Assembly (NCBI GenBank): GCA_051001455.1
Contig: JBPCNH010000003.1
Span: 44,506 to 108,505, forward strand
Direction: 5' to 3'
Length of the DNA stretch: 64,000 bases
DNA from: JBPCNH01 sp051001455
Lineage (GTDB): Bacteria > Actinomycetota > CADDZG01 > WHSQ01
Positions within the stretch are counted from its first letter, which is position 1. Each line of letters begins with the position of its first letter. Shown here in pieces: positions 51,001 through 59,342 of the stretch. The position numbers and the translations under genes were made by a program. The notes below the pieces were generated by a model that did not search any database, was not told the origin of the DNA, and saw only the letters and a list, made by a program, of their open reading frames with translations.

Positions 51001-51963
51001 TCAGGCCTTCATCTCTATCGACCCCTTGCGGGGGTTCAGCCGATAGCCGTAGCGCCGCAGCAAAGGCGAAGCCAGAATCGTAGAGGTCCAGCGGTCCACC
51101 TTGCTTTGGCCGGTCATCCACTCATCGTCTCGTCGCAACCGGATCTTGCCCGTATCGAAGCGGTTGGGATTACCGAAAACCGTGTGCGAAGCTTCCATGT
51201 CGATGAGATCTTGGCTGACTCCCGAGAGCCGCGCATCCCGATCGAGTTCGTTTGCCAACCCATTCAACGTGGCCTCTGGGTCGCCCATGAAGTCCTCGTA
51301 TCGGAGGCGACGCCAGCGCTTTGGGGAGTAGCGTCTGTGTACCACCTCGGCCGCTGCGTTGTATCCCACCCAACGAGCAGTGCTAGCGACAGAGCCGAAC
51401 AGAGGAGTTCCTGCCGAGGAGCGGTCTGGAACCGCCTTCTGCCGGCGCCATGAGAAGGCGACGGCTCTGGGGTCACGTACCAGATGCACTACGTAGGGAG
51501 ATATCCGGGGAAGCAGCGGAAGCGCTGCAGCTTGTGTAGGAAGCTTCGACGAATCCACTATGACTCTTGCTCCGGTGACGTCCGCTATAGCTCGATAGGT
51601 TGCGGCCAGCAGCGCCCCGTAAGAGTCGGCGCTCGAACTTCCGAACGCAGGCTGGGTCTTGCGCCGGGTCCACTTGCCTAGATGATGTAAACGAAGCGCT
51701 TCCATCTGCCACCTGAACACGTCATCGCCGTCAATGGATCCGAACCCCATCGCATCAACTCTCTCGCGCACCGCCACCCAAACCGGGCATTCGACGAGTA
51801 GCTCACCGCATCCACAACGGGACCCTTCCTGCTGTAGCCGTCGCCAGAACCGCCACAACTCTCCGGTCGAGAAAAAAAGAGGGAAACGACCTAAGGATCT
51901 ATCGAGGATCGTCGAACCACTGCGACCGAATGCGAGGATGTACAGGACCTTTACGTCTTCCAT
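51001..51963 (-). CDS. Sulfotransferase family protein (second type)
   Basis: The predicted protein is 320 residues. The PAPS loop is FGRSGSTILDRSL (near residues 12-24) and the 3'-phosphate motif is HLVRDPRAVAFSWRRQ. Cys-rich RCGCGELLVECPVW lies near residue 50. Its spacing and motifs differ from the sulfotransferase just upstream, and it resembles the sulfotransferase_3 group, so two acceptor sites or two different acceptors are likely. It converges on the first sulfotransferase gene with 26 bases between stops. Confidence 0.85.
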   Translation of the reverse strand: MEDVKVLYILAFGRSGSTILDRSLGRFPLFFSTGELWRFWRRLQQEGSRCGCGELLVECPVWVAVRERVDAMGFGSIDGDDVFRWQMEALRLHHLGKWTRRKTQPAFGSSSADSYGALLAATYRAIADVTGARVIVDSSKLPTQAAALPLLPRISPYVVHLVRDPRAVAFSWRRQKAVPDRSSAGTPLFGSVASTARWVGYNAAAEVVHRRYSPKRWRRLRYEDFMGDPEATLNGLANELDRDARLSGVSQDLIDMEASHTVFGNPNRFDTGKIRLRRDDEWMTGQSKVDRWTSTILASPLLRRYGYRLNPRKGSIEMKA

Positions 51964-51990
51964 CTACAACGGCTCCCGGCTACGCCGATC

Positions 51991-53229
51991 GTGACCATGT
52001 CGAGCAGCGGGAAGGATACGCTGCGCGGACTTGCCTCCTCGGGCGCCGTTATCCTTGAAGCGATGCAAAACCCCGCACTGTCAACAGATCCGGCTCCCCC
52101 TCCTTTGAAATTGCTGATTTTCGCCCACGCCCTACCGGGACGGGGTCTCGGTCGTTCCGTGATCCGACTTCTCAAGAGTTTCGACCGCTCGGCGGTAAGT
52201 CCGCTGTTGGTCGTGGTTGATGGACGAGGACGCTTCCAGAAAGAAGTCCCGGATGACGTGCCGGTCTATGACCTCGGATTGTCAGGACGTTCGACATCAG
52301 CGGCTCTCCCTGCCGTTCACCGGATCATCCGCTCGATCAGACCAGACTGTGCCCTCGGGGTGCATACCGCACCCAGCCGGCTTCTCGGACTTCTCCGGGT
52401 GATCCACCCGCGCCTCAAGGTGATCTGTTGGGAGGGCGACCCCTTACGCAGAGTTGAGCGGGACAAGGGCCATTTCTTGGTCCGGAGGCTTGTCACCAGC
52501 CTGTCGCACCGGTTGGCTTCAAAGATCGTGGCATGCACGGAAGACGTCGCTACGGACGTACGAGAATCTCTGTGGCTGTCGCCGACGAAGGTGGTGGTCA
52601 TCCCACATCCCTGCATGGACGACCAGCTCCTAGAGCAAGCTAAAGAGCGCGCGACCGATCCCCCGTTCGACAGAAACAATCCAGGCCCAGTGATCATCAA
52701 TATCGGGAACATGTATCTCCATAAGTCGCAAGCCACGCTACTCGAAGGTTTCGCTTTGGTGCGGCAGCGGCGCAACGCGAGCCTGGTCATCATCGGAGAA
52801 GGCCCGCTGCGAGAAAGACTCGAATCGCTCGCTGTCGACCTGGGGGTCTCAGACGACGTCTATCTCCTCGGGTATGAAACAAATCCATTCAAGTTCTTGG
52901 CCAGCTCGAGTATCTTCGTGTCGCCCTCGTCTTCAGAGGGATTCGAGCTCGCTCAGATCGAAGCCATGGCCTGCGGGATACCAGTGATAGTTACCGATGT
53001 GCCTCGGTTCAAAGCCGTTGAGCACACCAAGAGTGGACTCCTCATCCCCGCGGGCGATCCGCCCGCCCTCGCAGAAGCCGTCGAGAGACTATTGGATGAC
53101 CCGGATCTGGCGAGAGAAGTCGCGAGAGCCGCTCGAACAATCGCAAACGAGCTGTCATCCGAGAAGATCTCGCGCCGTTTCGTAAAGCTCTTCGAAGAGG
53201 TCTGTGAGAGAAATGGAGCGGCAGCGTGA
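51991..53229 (+). CDS. GT4 family glycosyltransferase
   Basis: The predicted protein is 412 residues from GTG 51991; an ATG at 52063 (MQNPALSTD) may be the true start because the first 24 residues do not look like the fold. It has two Rossmann-type halves: N-terminal LLIFAHALPGRGLGRSVIRL, and a C-terminal donor domain with NIGNMYLHKSQATLLEGFAL, IIGEGPLRERLESL, and the nucleotide-sugar motif SPSSSEGFELAQIEAMACGI (E-x7-E type). GT4 enzymes keep the anomeric configuration of the donor sugar. It overlaps the FkbM gene by 4 bases (GTGA). Confidence 0.92.
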   Translation: MTMSSSGKDTLRGLASSGAVILEAMQNPALSTDPAPPPLKLLIFAHALPGRGLGRSVIRLLKSFDRSAVSPLLVVVDGRGRFQKEVPDDVPVYDLGLSGRSTSAALPAVHRIIRSIRPDCALGVHTAPSRLLGLLRVIHPRLKVICWEGDPLRRVERDKGHFLVRRLVTSLSHRLASKIVACTEDVATDVRESLWLSPTKVVVIPHPCMDDQLLEQAKERATDPPFDRNNPGPVIINIGNMYLHKSQATLLEGFALVRQRRNASLVIIGEGPLRERLESLAVDLGVSDDVYLLGYETNPFKFLASSSIFVSPSSSEGFELAQIEAMACGIPVIVTDVPRFKAVEHTKSGLLIPAGDPPALAEAVERLLDDPDLAREVARAARTIANELSSEKISRRFVKLFEEVCERNGAAA

Positions 53230-54086
53230 CCGGAAGAAGCTCTCCGAGTTTCGTTTCTAAAACGGTCTCGGTCGTGTTGCGGTGGGTCCCGGTAAGCCTC
53301 AAACGAGCCATTCTGCGCCTGCCGGGGACGGCACGGATCCGGGAACGCATGTACCGGGGGATGGGCGAGCAGGTCGTTCCGGTGTCTGGTTTCGATCTTG
53401 TCTTGTCCATCGATATGCGATCAGCTACGCAACGCATCTACAGCACCGCCAAACACGAAGAACAGTACGTCGTTGATTTCCTCACTCAGCAGGTAAGGCC
53501 GGGTGGATACGCGCTCGACATAGGTGCGTTCATCGGCTTCTACACCATTCTATTGGGAAGCCTGGTAGGTCATGAAGGCAGGGTGTGGGCTTTCGAACCG
53601 GTGCCTGAATGCGCCCGGCGTGTGGAGACCAATGCTTCGCTCAACGGCCTGAGTCATGTTCGGGTAGAAACCGCCGCCGTCTCTAACATCAACGGCGAAA
53701 CGACATTGACGTTGGGGATCGATCCCAGTTCTGGGCACATCGGCCCTACCAGCTCCCTCGCGCGCCCGGGTTCCAAGGGCTCCCTGCCGGTCGCAGTCTG
53801 TAGGATCGATGACTACGTGGTTCAGCATCCATTCGATCGACTGGATCTCGTCAAGATCGATGTCGAGGGAGCGGAGGTCGCTGCTCTGGAAGGGATGCAT
53901 GAAACCCTTAGGTCATTCCGACCGACACTACTCGTGGAGGTCAACGACACCGAAACCCGAGAGTCGGTATCCGCGGAACTTCGCCGCAGTCAATACGACA
54001 TCCAGACCATCGGTTCGAGCGGGCATGGAGCACACCTAGTAGCGCGTCCCCTGCCATCAGATCCCTTGCGGTCTTACTTCAGGTAA
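53226..54086 (+). CDS. FkbM family SAM-dependent methyltransferase
   Basis: The predicted protein is 286 residues. The SAM-binding motif is ALDIGAFIGFYTILLGSLVG; other family motifs are VWAFEPVPECARRVETN, LVKIDVEGAEVAALEGM and LLVEVND. FkbM proteins O-methylate sugars or polyketides, and a polysaccharide O-methylation is likely here. The GTG start overlaps the upstream GT4 stop by 4 bases. The C-terminal part is complete. Confidence 0.93.
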   Translation: MTGRSSPSFVSKTVSVVLRWVPVSLKRAILRLPGTARIRERMYRGMGEQVVPVSGFDLVLSIDMRSATQRIYSTAKHEEQYVVDFLTQQVRPGGYALDIGAFIGFYTILLGSLVGHEGRVWAFEPVPECARRVETNASLNGLSHVRVETAAVSNINGETTLTLGIDPSSGHIGPTSSLARPGSKGSLPVAVCRIDDYVVQHPFDRLDLVKIDVEGAEVAALEGMHETLRSFRPTLLVEVNDTETRESVSAELRRSQYDIQTIGSSGHGAHLVARPLPSDPLRSYFR

Positions 54087-54148
54087 CCCAACTCGCTTAG
54101 CAGTGGATCCCCGATCTCTTCGCAGCCGAACCAATCCGTCCCGTTGAT

Positions 54149-55369
54149 TCATCTCTCGTCGCTCTTCGTCCGAGAAGTGCGCGAGCGACGGAACCTGCCC
54201 GGTGGTTCGTGTCTTGATGACCTCTTAAGGTCAATGGCCACCGAGTAGGCCTCTTCCAAGCGTTGCAACGCCGTCTCGGGTCCAAACTTCTCTGCCCAAA
54301 GGGCCGCGCCCCCTCCGCCCATCCGTTCGGATTCCTCGTCGTCCAGCAATCTCCGAGCTGCAGTCCTCCATGCCGCCGGATCTCCGGGAGGTAGCAGCAA
54401 TCCTGATACCTCATCCGAGACGACCTCTGGGATGGCACCGATGCGGCTCGCGAGGACCGGAACCCCTGCCGCATAAGCCTCGATGATCGCTCGGGATGCA
54501 GCCTCGTATGAAAGTGACGGCACGAGAACCGCGCGCGCCTTCATGACGATAGCGGGCATCTCGTCGGCGGACACCAGTCCGCGGAACTCGACTTGAGGAG
54601 GTGCCTCATGTTGCAGACGGTCAGAATCGGGACCGTCCCCCACGACGACCAAACGACCTGGAGGGTCGCGCCAGGATTCCAACAAGGTGTCCAGCCCTTT
54701 TTCAAACGAAAGACGCCCCAGGAACAAGAAGTAGTCGCCGGGTCCTCGCCTGCGGGAAGTCTCCCAGGCGAAGTTCGGCTTGACCCACAATCGATCAGGC
54801 GCGAAGCCACCCTCGATGTATTTGTCTCGCAGGAAGGCGCTCGCTGCGAGATAGAGGGTCACTGCGTCGAAGCTACCTATCGCACGATGCAGCGTTAGTG
54901 AAGTAGCAAGCGCCGCACTCCCACCCACCGAATCCTGATAACACTTGTGAACGATCCCCCTCCAGGGGACCTTCCCCAAACAGTCCTCGCACACTTTTCC
55001 GTCGCGAAGGAACACGGCAGGCAAACACAGCAACCGGTAGTTGTGCAGCGTCATCACCACCGCAGCCCCTTCCGACCCCGCAACCTGCAGCGAGAGAGGC
55101 GACAGCATCGGAAACACGTTATGTACGTGCACGACCTCTGGACGGAACGCTTTTAGCTTGCGCTTGATGCTGTGAGCAGCGTCATTCGACCAGATCGCAC
55201 GCATGCCCAAGCGCGCACGTGAGCCCGGGCGATCCGTTTCAGGAGTAGGCGAGAACACCTCGACCTGATGGCCGCCGTCTCTCAGCAGCTTGGTCTCGTC
55301 CTCTACGACTCGGTTCTCCCCCGAAGCCGGGCCGGACAGATAGGTGGAATGCAGGATGAGGATCCGCAT
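54149..55369 (-). CDS. GT4 family glycosyltransferase with N-half cysteines
   Basis: The predicted protein is 406 residues. It starts MRILILHSTYLSGPASGENR and has the GT4 donor site SLSYEAASRAIIEAYAAGVP in the C-half. In the middle is a CxxC-plus-Cys set (VCEDCLGKVPWRGIVHKC) seen in a subset of GT4 enzymes, perhaps a structural metal site. The ATG directly follows the stop of the flippase gene (TAGATG). The C-terminal 20 residues are very basic (RFRRSRTSRTKSDER), possibly for membrane contact. The sugar and linkage are unknown. Confidence 0.9.
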   Translation of the reverse strand: MRILILHSTYLSGPASGENRVVEDETKLLRDGGHQVEVFSPTPETDRPGSRARLGMRAIWSNDAAHSIKRKLKAFRPEVVHVHNVFPMLSPLSLQVAGSEGAAVVMTLHNYRLLCLPAVFLRDGKVCEDCLGKVPWRGIVHKCYQDSVGGSAALATSLTLHRAIGSFDAVTLYLAASAFLRDKYIEGGFAPDRLWVKPNFAWETSRRRGPGDYFLFLGRLSFEKGLDTLLESWRDPPGRLVVVGDGPDSDRLQHEAPPQVEFRGLVSADEMPAIVMKARAVLVPSLSYEAASRAIIEAYAAGVPVLASRIGAIPEVVSDEVSGLLLPPGDPAAWRTAARRLLDDEESERMGGGGAALWAEKFGPETALQRLEEAYSVAIDLKRSSRHEPPGRFRRSRTSRTKSDER

Positions 55370-56644
55370 CTAGGACAGAGCCCGGGGATCGGATGCCGCG
55401 GACAGCTCAGGTAACGAGCGCGCTAAGCCCCACACCGCGAGCGTCCCCGCCAGGGACCCGATCGCTAGGCCCCACGCCGCCCCGTCCAAGCCTGCATATG
55501 AAGCGAATAACGCCACCAGGACGAACGACGCTAGGCACAATCCCAACCGGGCCCAAACCAGTAGCTTCGCGGCCAAGGAAGCCCGCAGCAATAGGACGTA
55601 GCCCGTACTCGCTGCCAGAATCAGCTGTTCCGCGCCGACCGGGGCCAGCAGCGACTCGTAACCTCGGAACGCGGAACCGAATACGAATGGCAGCACTAAC
55701 TCTCCCGCGAAACCCAACACGACCACGTAAACGAACGTCACTGCTGCCAGCGTCAGGCTCACTCGCGAAGCCAGGCGTCTGGCCGAATGCATCGATATAT
55801 GAAGATTCCGCACCATCGCGGGGAGACCGGGAAGAGCCATCGCAGGAACCAGCAAAGACAAGGGAGCAAAGATGGACTGGGCGGCGCGCAGTCCCCCTAC
55901 TGCAGATGTGCTGAGGAAGGCCGGCAGGATGAAAACGACGCCGCGGGTCGCCAGATTGAAAAGCGTGGCCTCCAGTGCCAGCCACCGACCCGACGGCCAT
56001 CCGTCCTGCATCCACCACCTCCAGGATCGAGTGCCCGACGCGGGCTTGATATTCGTCTGCATGAATCCCAAAAGAGCCGCCGCCAACGCACCGGCTCCCC
56101 ATGCGGCGATGATGGCCCAGGAAGTGCGTATAGATATCGCGATCGGCAAAGTCCCGAACATGACGAGCAGCCACACTAGTTCGTTCACAGTCGCTGCAGC
56201 CCCACGTTCGTCGCGGAACAAGACCGACCGCCAATACTCCTGAACCAAAGCGGGGACGATCCACAGAGCAAAGAAAAGCATCCCCGCACCGATCCCTGGA
56301 AACGCCCATCCGATCAGCGCCATCGCGAGGGTCCCCAACGCGCCAAGGATCAGAGTCGAAGTCAAAGCTTGTCCGGTGGCCTCCCTCTTCTTTCCATCTG
56401 AGAGAACGGCCGACGTGACCACGAGAGGCTGGCATACCAGCGATCGTTGCAGACTCAACATGATCAGATAGAAGCTGAAGCCCAGAAAAACAACGCCCAA
56501 TCCAGCCGGACCCAACATCCTGCCCGCCACGACCGATAAGGCGAGGTTGGTGAGCGAAGAGATCCCTTGGTCGAACAGACCCCAGGAGAAGGTGGAACCC
56601 GACCGTCCATTGCCAGATAGCGAGGGATCGCGACGACCAATCAA
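55370..56644 (-). CDS. Polysaccharide flippase, Wzx/MVF type (copy 2)
   Basis: The predicted protein is 424 residues with about twelve membrane helices. Its N-terminus, WGLFDQGISSLTNLALSVVA and GPAGLGVVFLGFSFYLIM, closely parallels that of the flippase at 48751, with LQRSLVCQPLVV matching HRALVTQPLVV, so the two are paralogues. It overlaps the polymerase gene by 4 bases upstream and abuts the GT4 gene downstream, placing it in the minus-strand polymerase operon. Two flippases in one locus may export two different lipid-linked units or reflect duplication. Confidence 0.88.
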   Translation of the reverse strand: MIGRRDPSLSGNGRSGSTFSWGLFDQGISSLTNLALSVVAGRMLGPAGLGVVFLGFSFYLIMLSLQRSLVCQPLVVTSAVLSDGKKREATGQALTSTLILGALGTLAMALIGWAFPGIGAGMLFFALWIVPALVQEYWRSVLFRDERGAAATVNELVWLLVMFGTLPIAISIRTSWAIIAAWGAGALAAALLGFMQTNIKPASGTRSWRWWMQDGWPSGRWLALEATLFNLATRGVVFILPAFLSTSAVGGLRAAQSIFAPLSLLVPAMALPGLPAMVRNLHISMHSARRLASRVSLTLAAVTFVYVVVLGFAGELVLPFVFGSAFRGYESLLAPVGAEQLILAASTGYVLLLRASLAAKLLVWARLGLCLASFVLVALFASYAGLDGAAWGLAIGSLAGTLAVWGLARSLPELSAASDPRALS

Positions 56645-58140
56645 CGTGCGGTGCTAGCGGGGGAGCGCTCGCTCCTGTACGAAGGTGGCTGCGGACGGTC
56701 CGCCTCTTCTTCCGTCGGCACAGGTCGCACATCGTGGCTCAATAGCGCCAGACCCGAGATCACTCCAAGGAACACGACGAACGGAGGCTGCTCCCACCAG
56801 TCGAACGTCAGTCCCAAGACGGCAAACATCGCCCACCCTCCCGCGGCGACCATGGCAGCCGGAGTGCCTTTCCTACGAAGCCGCCGGATCATCGCAACGA
56901 TCAGTCCGAGATAGACCGTCAAACCCACGAATCCCAAGTCTCCCAAGACGCCCAGAGCGCTCGAGATACCGCTATTAAAAGAAGTCGCCTTCAGGTAGCC
57001 CGTCTTCGAAGTCGCGTAAGCATCGGCCTGGGTGGCGATCTCGGCAGGCTCCAAGCCAAACACCCGAAGCGGTGAATCTGAAGCCAGGAGGCGGTCTGTC
57101 GTCATGAAAGCAGCCCGGCTGACGGTCTGCGCCGGCCCCCTGCCGAAGGCGAATGAAACAGGGTCCGCGGTCACCTTGTCCCATACGACCTCCGCGGCTG
57201 CTGCTTTCCCGCTCTTCCCCGCCCGCGCCTGCTCGAGGAAGTTTACGGCCACGTCGCCGGCCGGCGCGTAGCGAAGGAGCCCTACGACCGCACCGACCAG
57301 TAGAACGCCGCTGAAAACGGTCAAGGCCGGGTGGCGCCTGAGGCTACCTCCGATCAGCATGGCCGGAAGAGTGAGAATCACCTGCTTGGCATCGGCGAGC
57401 AACGGTATGACGAAGAGCGGCAAGGTAAGCATCACCCGGGTCGCGAGTTTTCCCGGCCCAGACACCACCCACCAGATCCCGCCGATCGTGATCACGGCGG
57501 AGATCGTGTGTGCGCCGGCCCCCGCCCCGTACAACGTCCCTTGAATATGGTCTCCTAGACCCAAAAACATTATCTGGACAAGTGCGAACGGGACTTGCAC
57601 CAGCACCAGCGAAACCGCAGTGAGCCACAATACGCGGCGTAACTTAAGACTTGGGGGGGCGAGTGTGAGCGCGGCGACCACAGCGAACGGTTCCCCGAGC
57701 AAAAGCAGATAGAGGACCGGTCGTATCACCTCAGCCTGATGGAACGCCCATGACACAAGCATCGACAGGCTTAGAAGGCCGATCCACCAGAGTTGCTTCC
57801 TTGCGATCTGCGGACGGTCGGTCGTCTTGATCAGTGCCCCGATCAAGGCCCCCCAGACAAGAGGGATATCTACGAAGGTTGCCACCGAGGGAAGAACGTG
57901 GAGTGTGACCAGTCCTCGGAACGCGATGGCGGCGATGAGAGCCGACAGAACGAATATCGCAGGAGGAGCCAGCAGGAACACGATCAAACCGATAACGACA
58001 ACGGCGAGCAGGAAGCCCACTTGAGCGTTCAGAGAGATAGCAGCCCCTACGGCGAGCGAGAGCAGCCCGATGAGCAAGACGACGAACGCACTCTGGAGGC
58101 GATCCTGGGTAGCTGCGATACCGGCCATATTGGTCCGCAC
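56641..58140 (-). CDS. O-antigen ligase/polymerase-like membrane protein (Wzy type)
   Basis: The predicted protein is 499 residues with ten or more membrane helices and a large external loop (about residues 285-395, containing RAGKSGKAAAAEVVWDKV and ALFVFGRGPAQ-like FAFGRGPAQTVS), the layout of Wzy polymerases and WaaL ligases. No clear sequence motif separates the two roles. As it lies with two flippases and the chain-length kinase, polymerisation of repeat units is the likely job. The start region MRTNMAGIAATQ has two Met choices. It overlaps the flippase gene by 4 bases. Confidence 0.82.
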   Translation of the reverse strand: MRTNMAGIAATQDRLQSAFVVLLIGLLSLAVGAAISLNAQVGFLLAVVVIGLIVFLLAPPAIFVLSALIAAIAFRGLVTLHVLPSVATFVDIPLVWGALIGALIKTTDRPQIARKQLWWIGLLSLSMLVSWAFHQAEVIRPVLYLLLLGEPFAVVAALTLAPPSLKLRRVLWLTAVSLVLVQVPFALVQIMFLGLGDHIQGTLYGAGAGAHTISAVITIGGIWWVVSGPGKLATRVMLTLPLFVIPLLADAKQVILTLPAMLIGGSLRRHPALTVFSGVLLVGAVVGLLRYAPAGDVAVNFLEQARAGKSGKAAAAEVVWDKVTADPVSFAFGRGPAQTVSRAAFMTTDRLLASDSPLRVFGLEPAEIATQADAYATSKTGYLKATSFNSGISSALGVLGDLGFVGLTVYLGLIVAMIRRLRRKGTPAAMVAAGGWAMFAVLGLTFDWWEQPPFVVFLGVISGLALLSHDVRPVPTEEEADRPQPPSYRSERSPASTAR

Positions 58141-58141
58141 T

Positions 58142-59338
58142 CTATGAAACTTCGAGAACCGGATGCACCAGGGCTTCGAGGTCCTGCGCCCGCTGCTCTA
58201 GCGTCCATGAATCGGCTTGGCGCGCCACTGCCGGTCCATTCGGGAACTCAGCGTCGAGAAGACGTGCCAATCGAGCGATGACATCACTCGCCGATCCTGC
58301 GGACGAGGCGACCAGGCCGGCAGAACCGACGAGTAGCGGCGGACCTCCTCGGTCTATGCAGATAACCGGGAGGCCGCAGGCCATCGCCTCAGGCACGATC
58401 CACCCTGCATCGTCGTGGAGGCTAGGGAACAGAAGTACAGATGCCTCTTCTCTCATACGGCGCTCCAGTTCGGTGCGTGCCGTCCATCCTAGGAACGTGA
58501 CCCGATCTTCGACTCCGAGGTGGACAGTGAGCTGCTTCAGACGCTCCTCCTGAGAGCCACTTCCGCAGACGAGGAGTTTCCAGGAGGGCCGACTAGCGAC
58601 CGCTTCGATCGCTAAATATGTGCCCTTCCAGGCCAATAGGCGCCCGGCGAAGATGGCGACCTGGGAGTCCGGACCGGCATCGCGCTCGATAACAGGCGTG
58701 TCGTACAGGGCCACGTGAGGGAAGATCCGCATCTTGTCTTGATACCGGCGGGGAAGCCACCGGCGGGTCTCTTCGTTCTGCACCAGGATCAAGGCGGCCT
58801 TACGCCAGGAGAGTCTAGCCAGAGGATTAAGGTTCCGGCCCAGGAACCGTGCGACGCTTCTTACGATCTCATATAGGGCGCCTCGTACTCCTACGATCCC
58901 CGCGAGTTTCCACGGCATAGGAACCCCGCCTCCCAGCGGCCCGAGTACGAGCGGGGGGCCGATCCACCCTCCCACCGAGCCCAACCAAGCCGTCGACAGG
59001 GTCACGTGCCAAACGGAATCGAAGTTCAACTCTCTGTGGAGCTTGCGCGAACGGATCAGGGCAGCACCTTGCCACAGCAGGTAGTAGAGCCTTACCCCCC
59101 TTTGTCCACGCTTCCAGAATCGCGCCCAAGCCGGTAGGTCGACGTAGATAAAGGTCAATCGATCGCGCTCGGGCACCTCGGGAAGGGCAGATTCGATCAC
59201 GGACTGGTTATTGGCGCGCGTTATCACCCAGACATCCCCCTGGCGGGCGATCATGCGCGCCCACGCCCAGCCGGTGCCTTGTTCCGACCCCTTCCCGGGT
59301 TCACAGCCGTACGCGAGAAGAAGCGCTCGCTTAGTCAC
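58142..59338 (-). CDS. GT4 family glycosyltransferase
   Basis: The predicted protein is 398 residues from GTG 59338. It begins LLLAYGCEPGKGSEQGTGWA, typical of one GT4 group, and has the nucleotide-binding motif FPSLHDDAGWIVPEAMACGL near residue 325. Its ribosome site (TGGAGGTG) overlaps the stop of the three-domain gene upstream, so translation is coupled. Its product likely adds one sugar to the repeat unit. Confidence 0.9.
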   Translation of the reverse strand: MTKRALLLAYGCEPGKGSEQGTGWAWARMIARQGDVWVITRANNQSVIESALPEVPERDRLTFIYVDLPAWARFWKRGQRGVRLYYLLWQGAALIRSRKLHRELNFDSVWHVTLSTAWLGSVGGWIGPPLVLGPLGGGVPMPWKLAGIVGVRGALYEIVRSVARFLGRNLNPLARLSWRKAALILVQNEETRRWLPRRYQDKMRIFPHVALYDTPVIERDAGPDSQVAIFAGRLLAWKGTYLAIEAVASRPSWKLLVCGSGSQEERLKQLTVHLGVEDRVTFLGWTARTELERRMREEASVLLFPSLHDDAGWIVPEAMACGLPVICIDRGGPPLLVGSAGLVASSAGSASDVIARLARLLDAEFPNGPAVARQADSWTLEQRAQDLEALVHPVLEVS

Positions 59339-59342
59339 TCAT

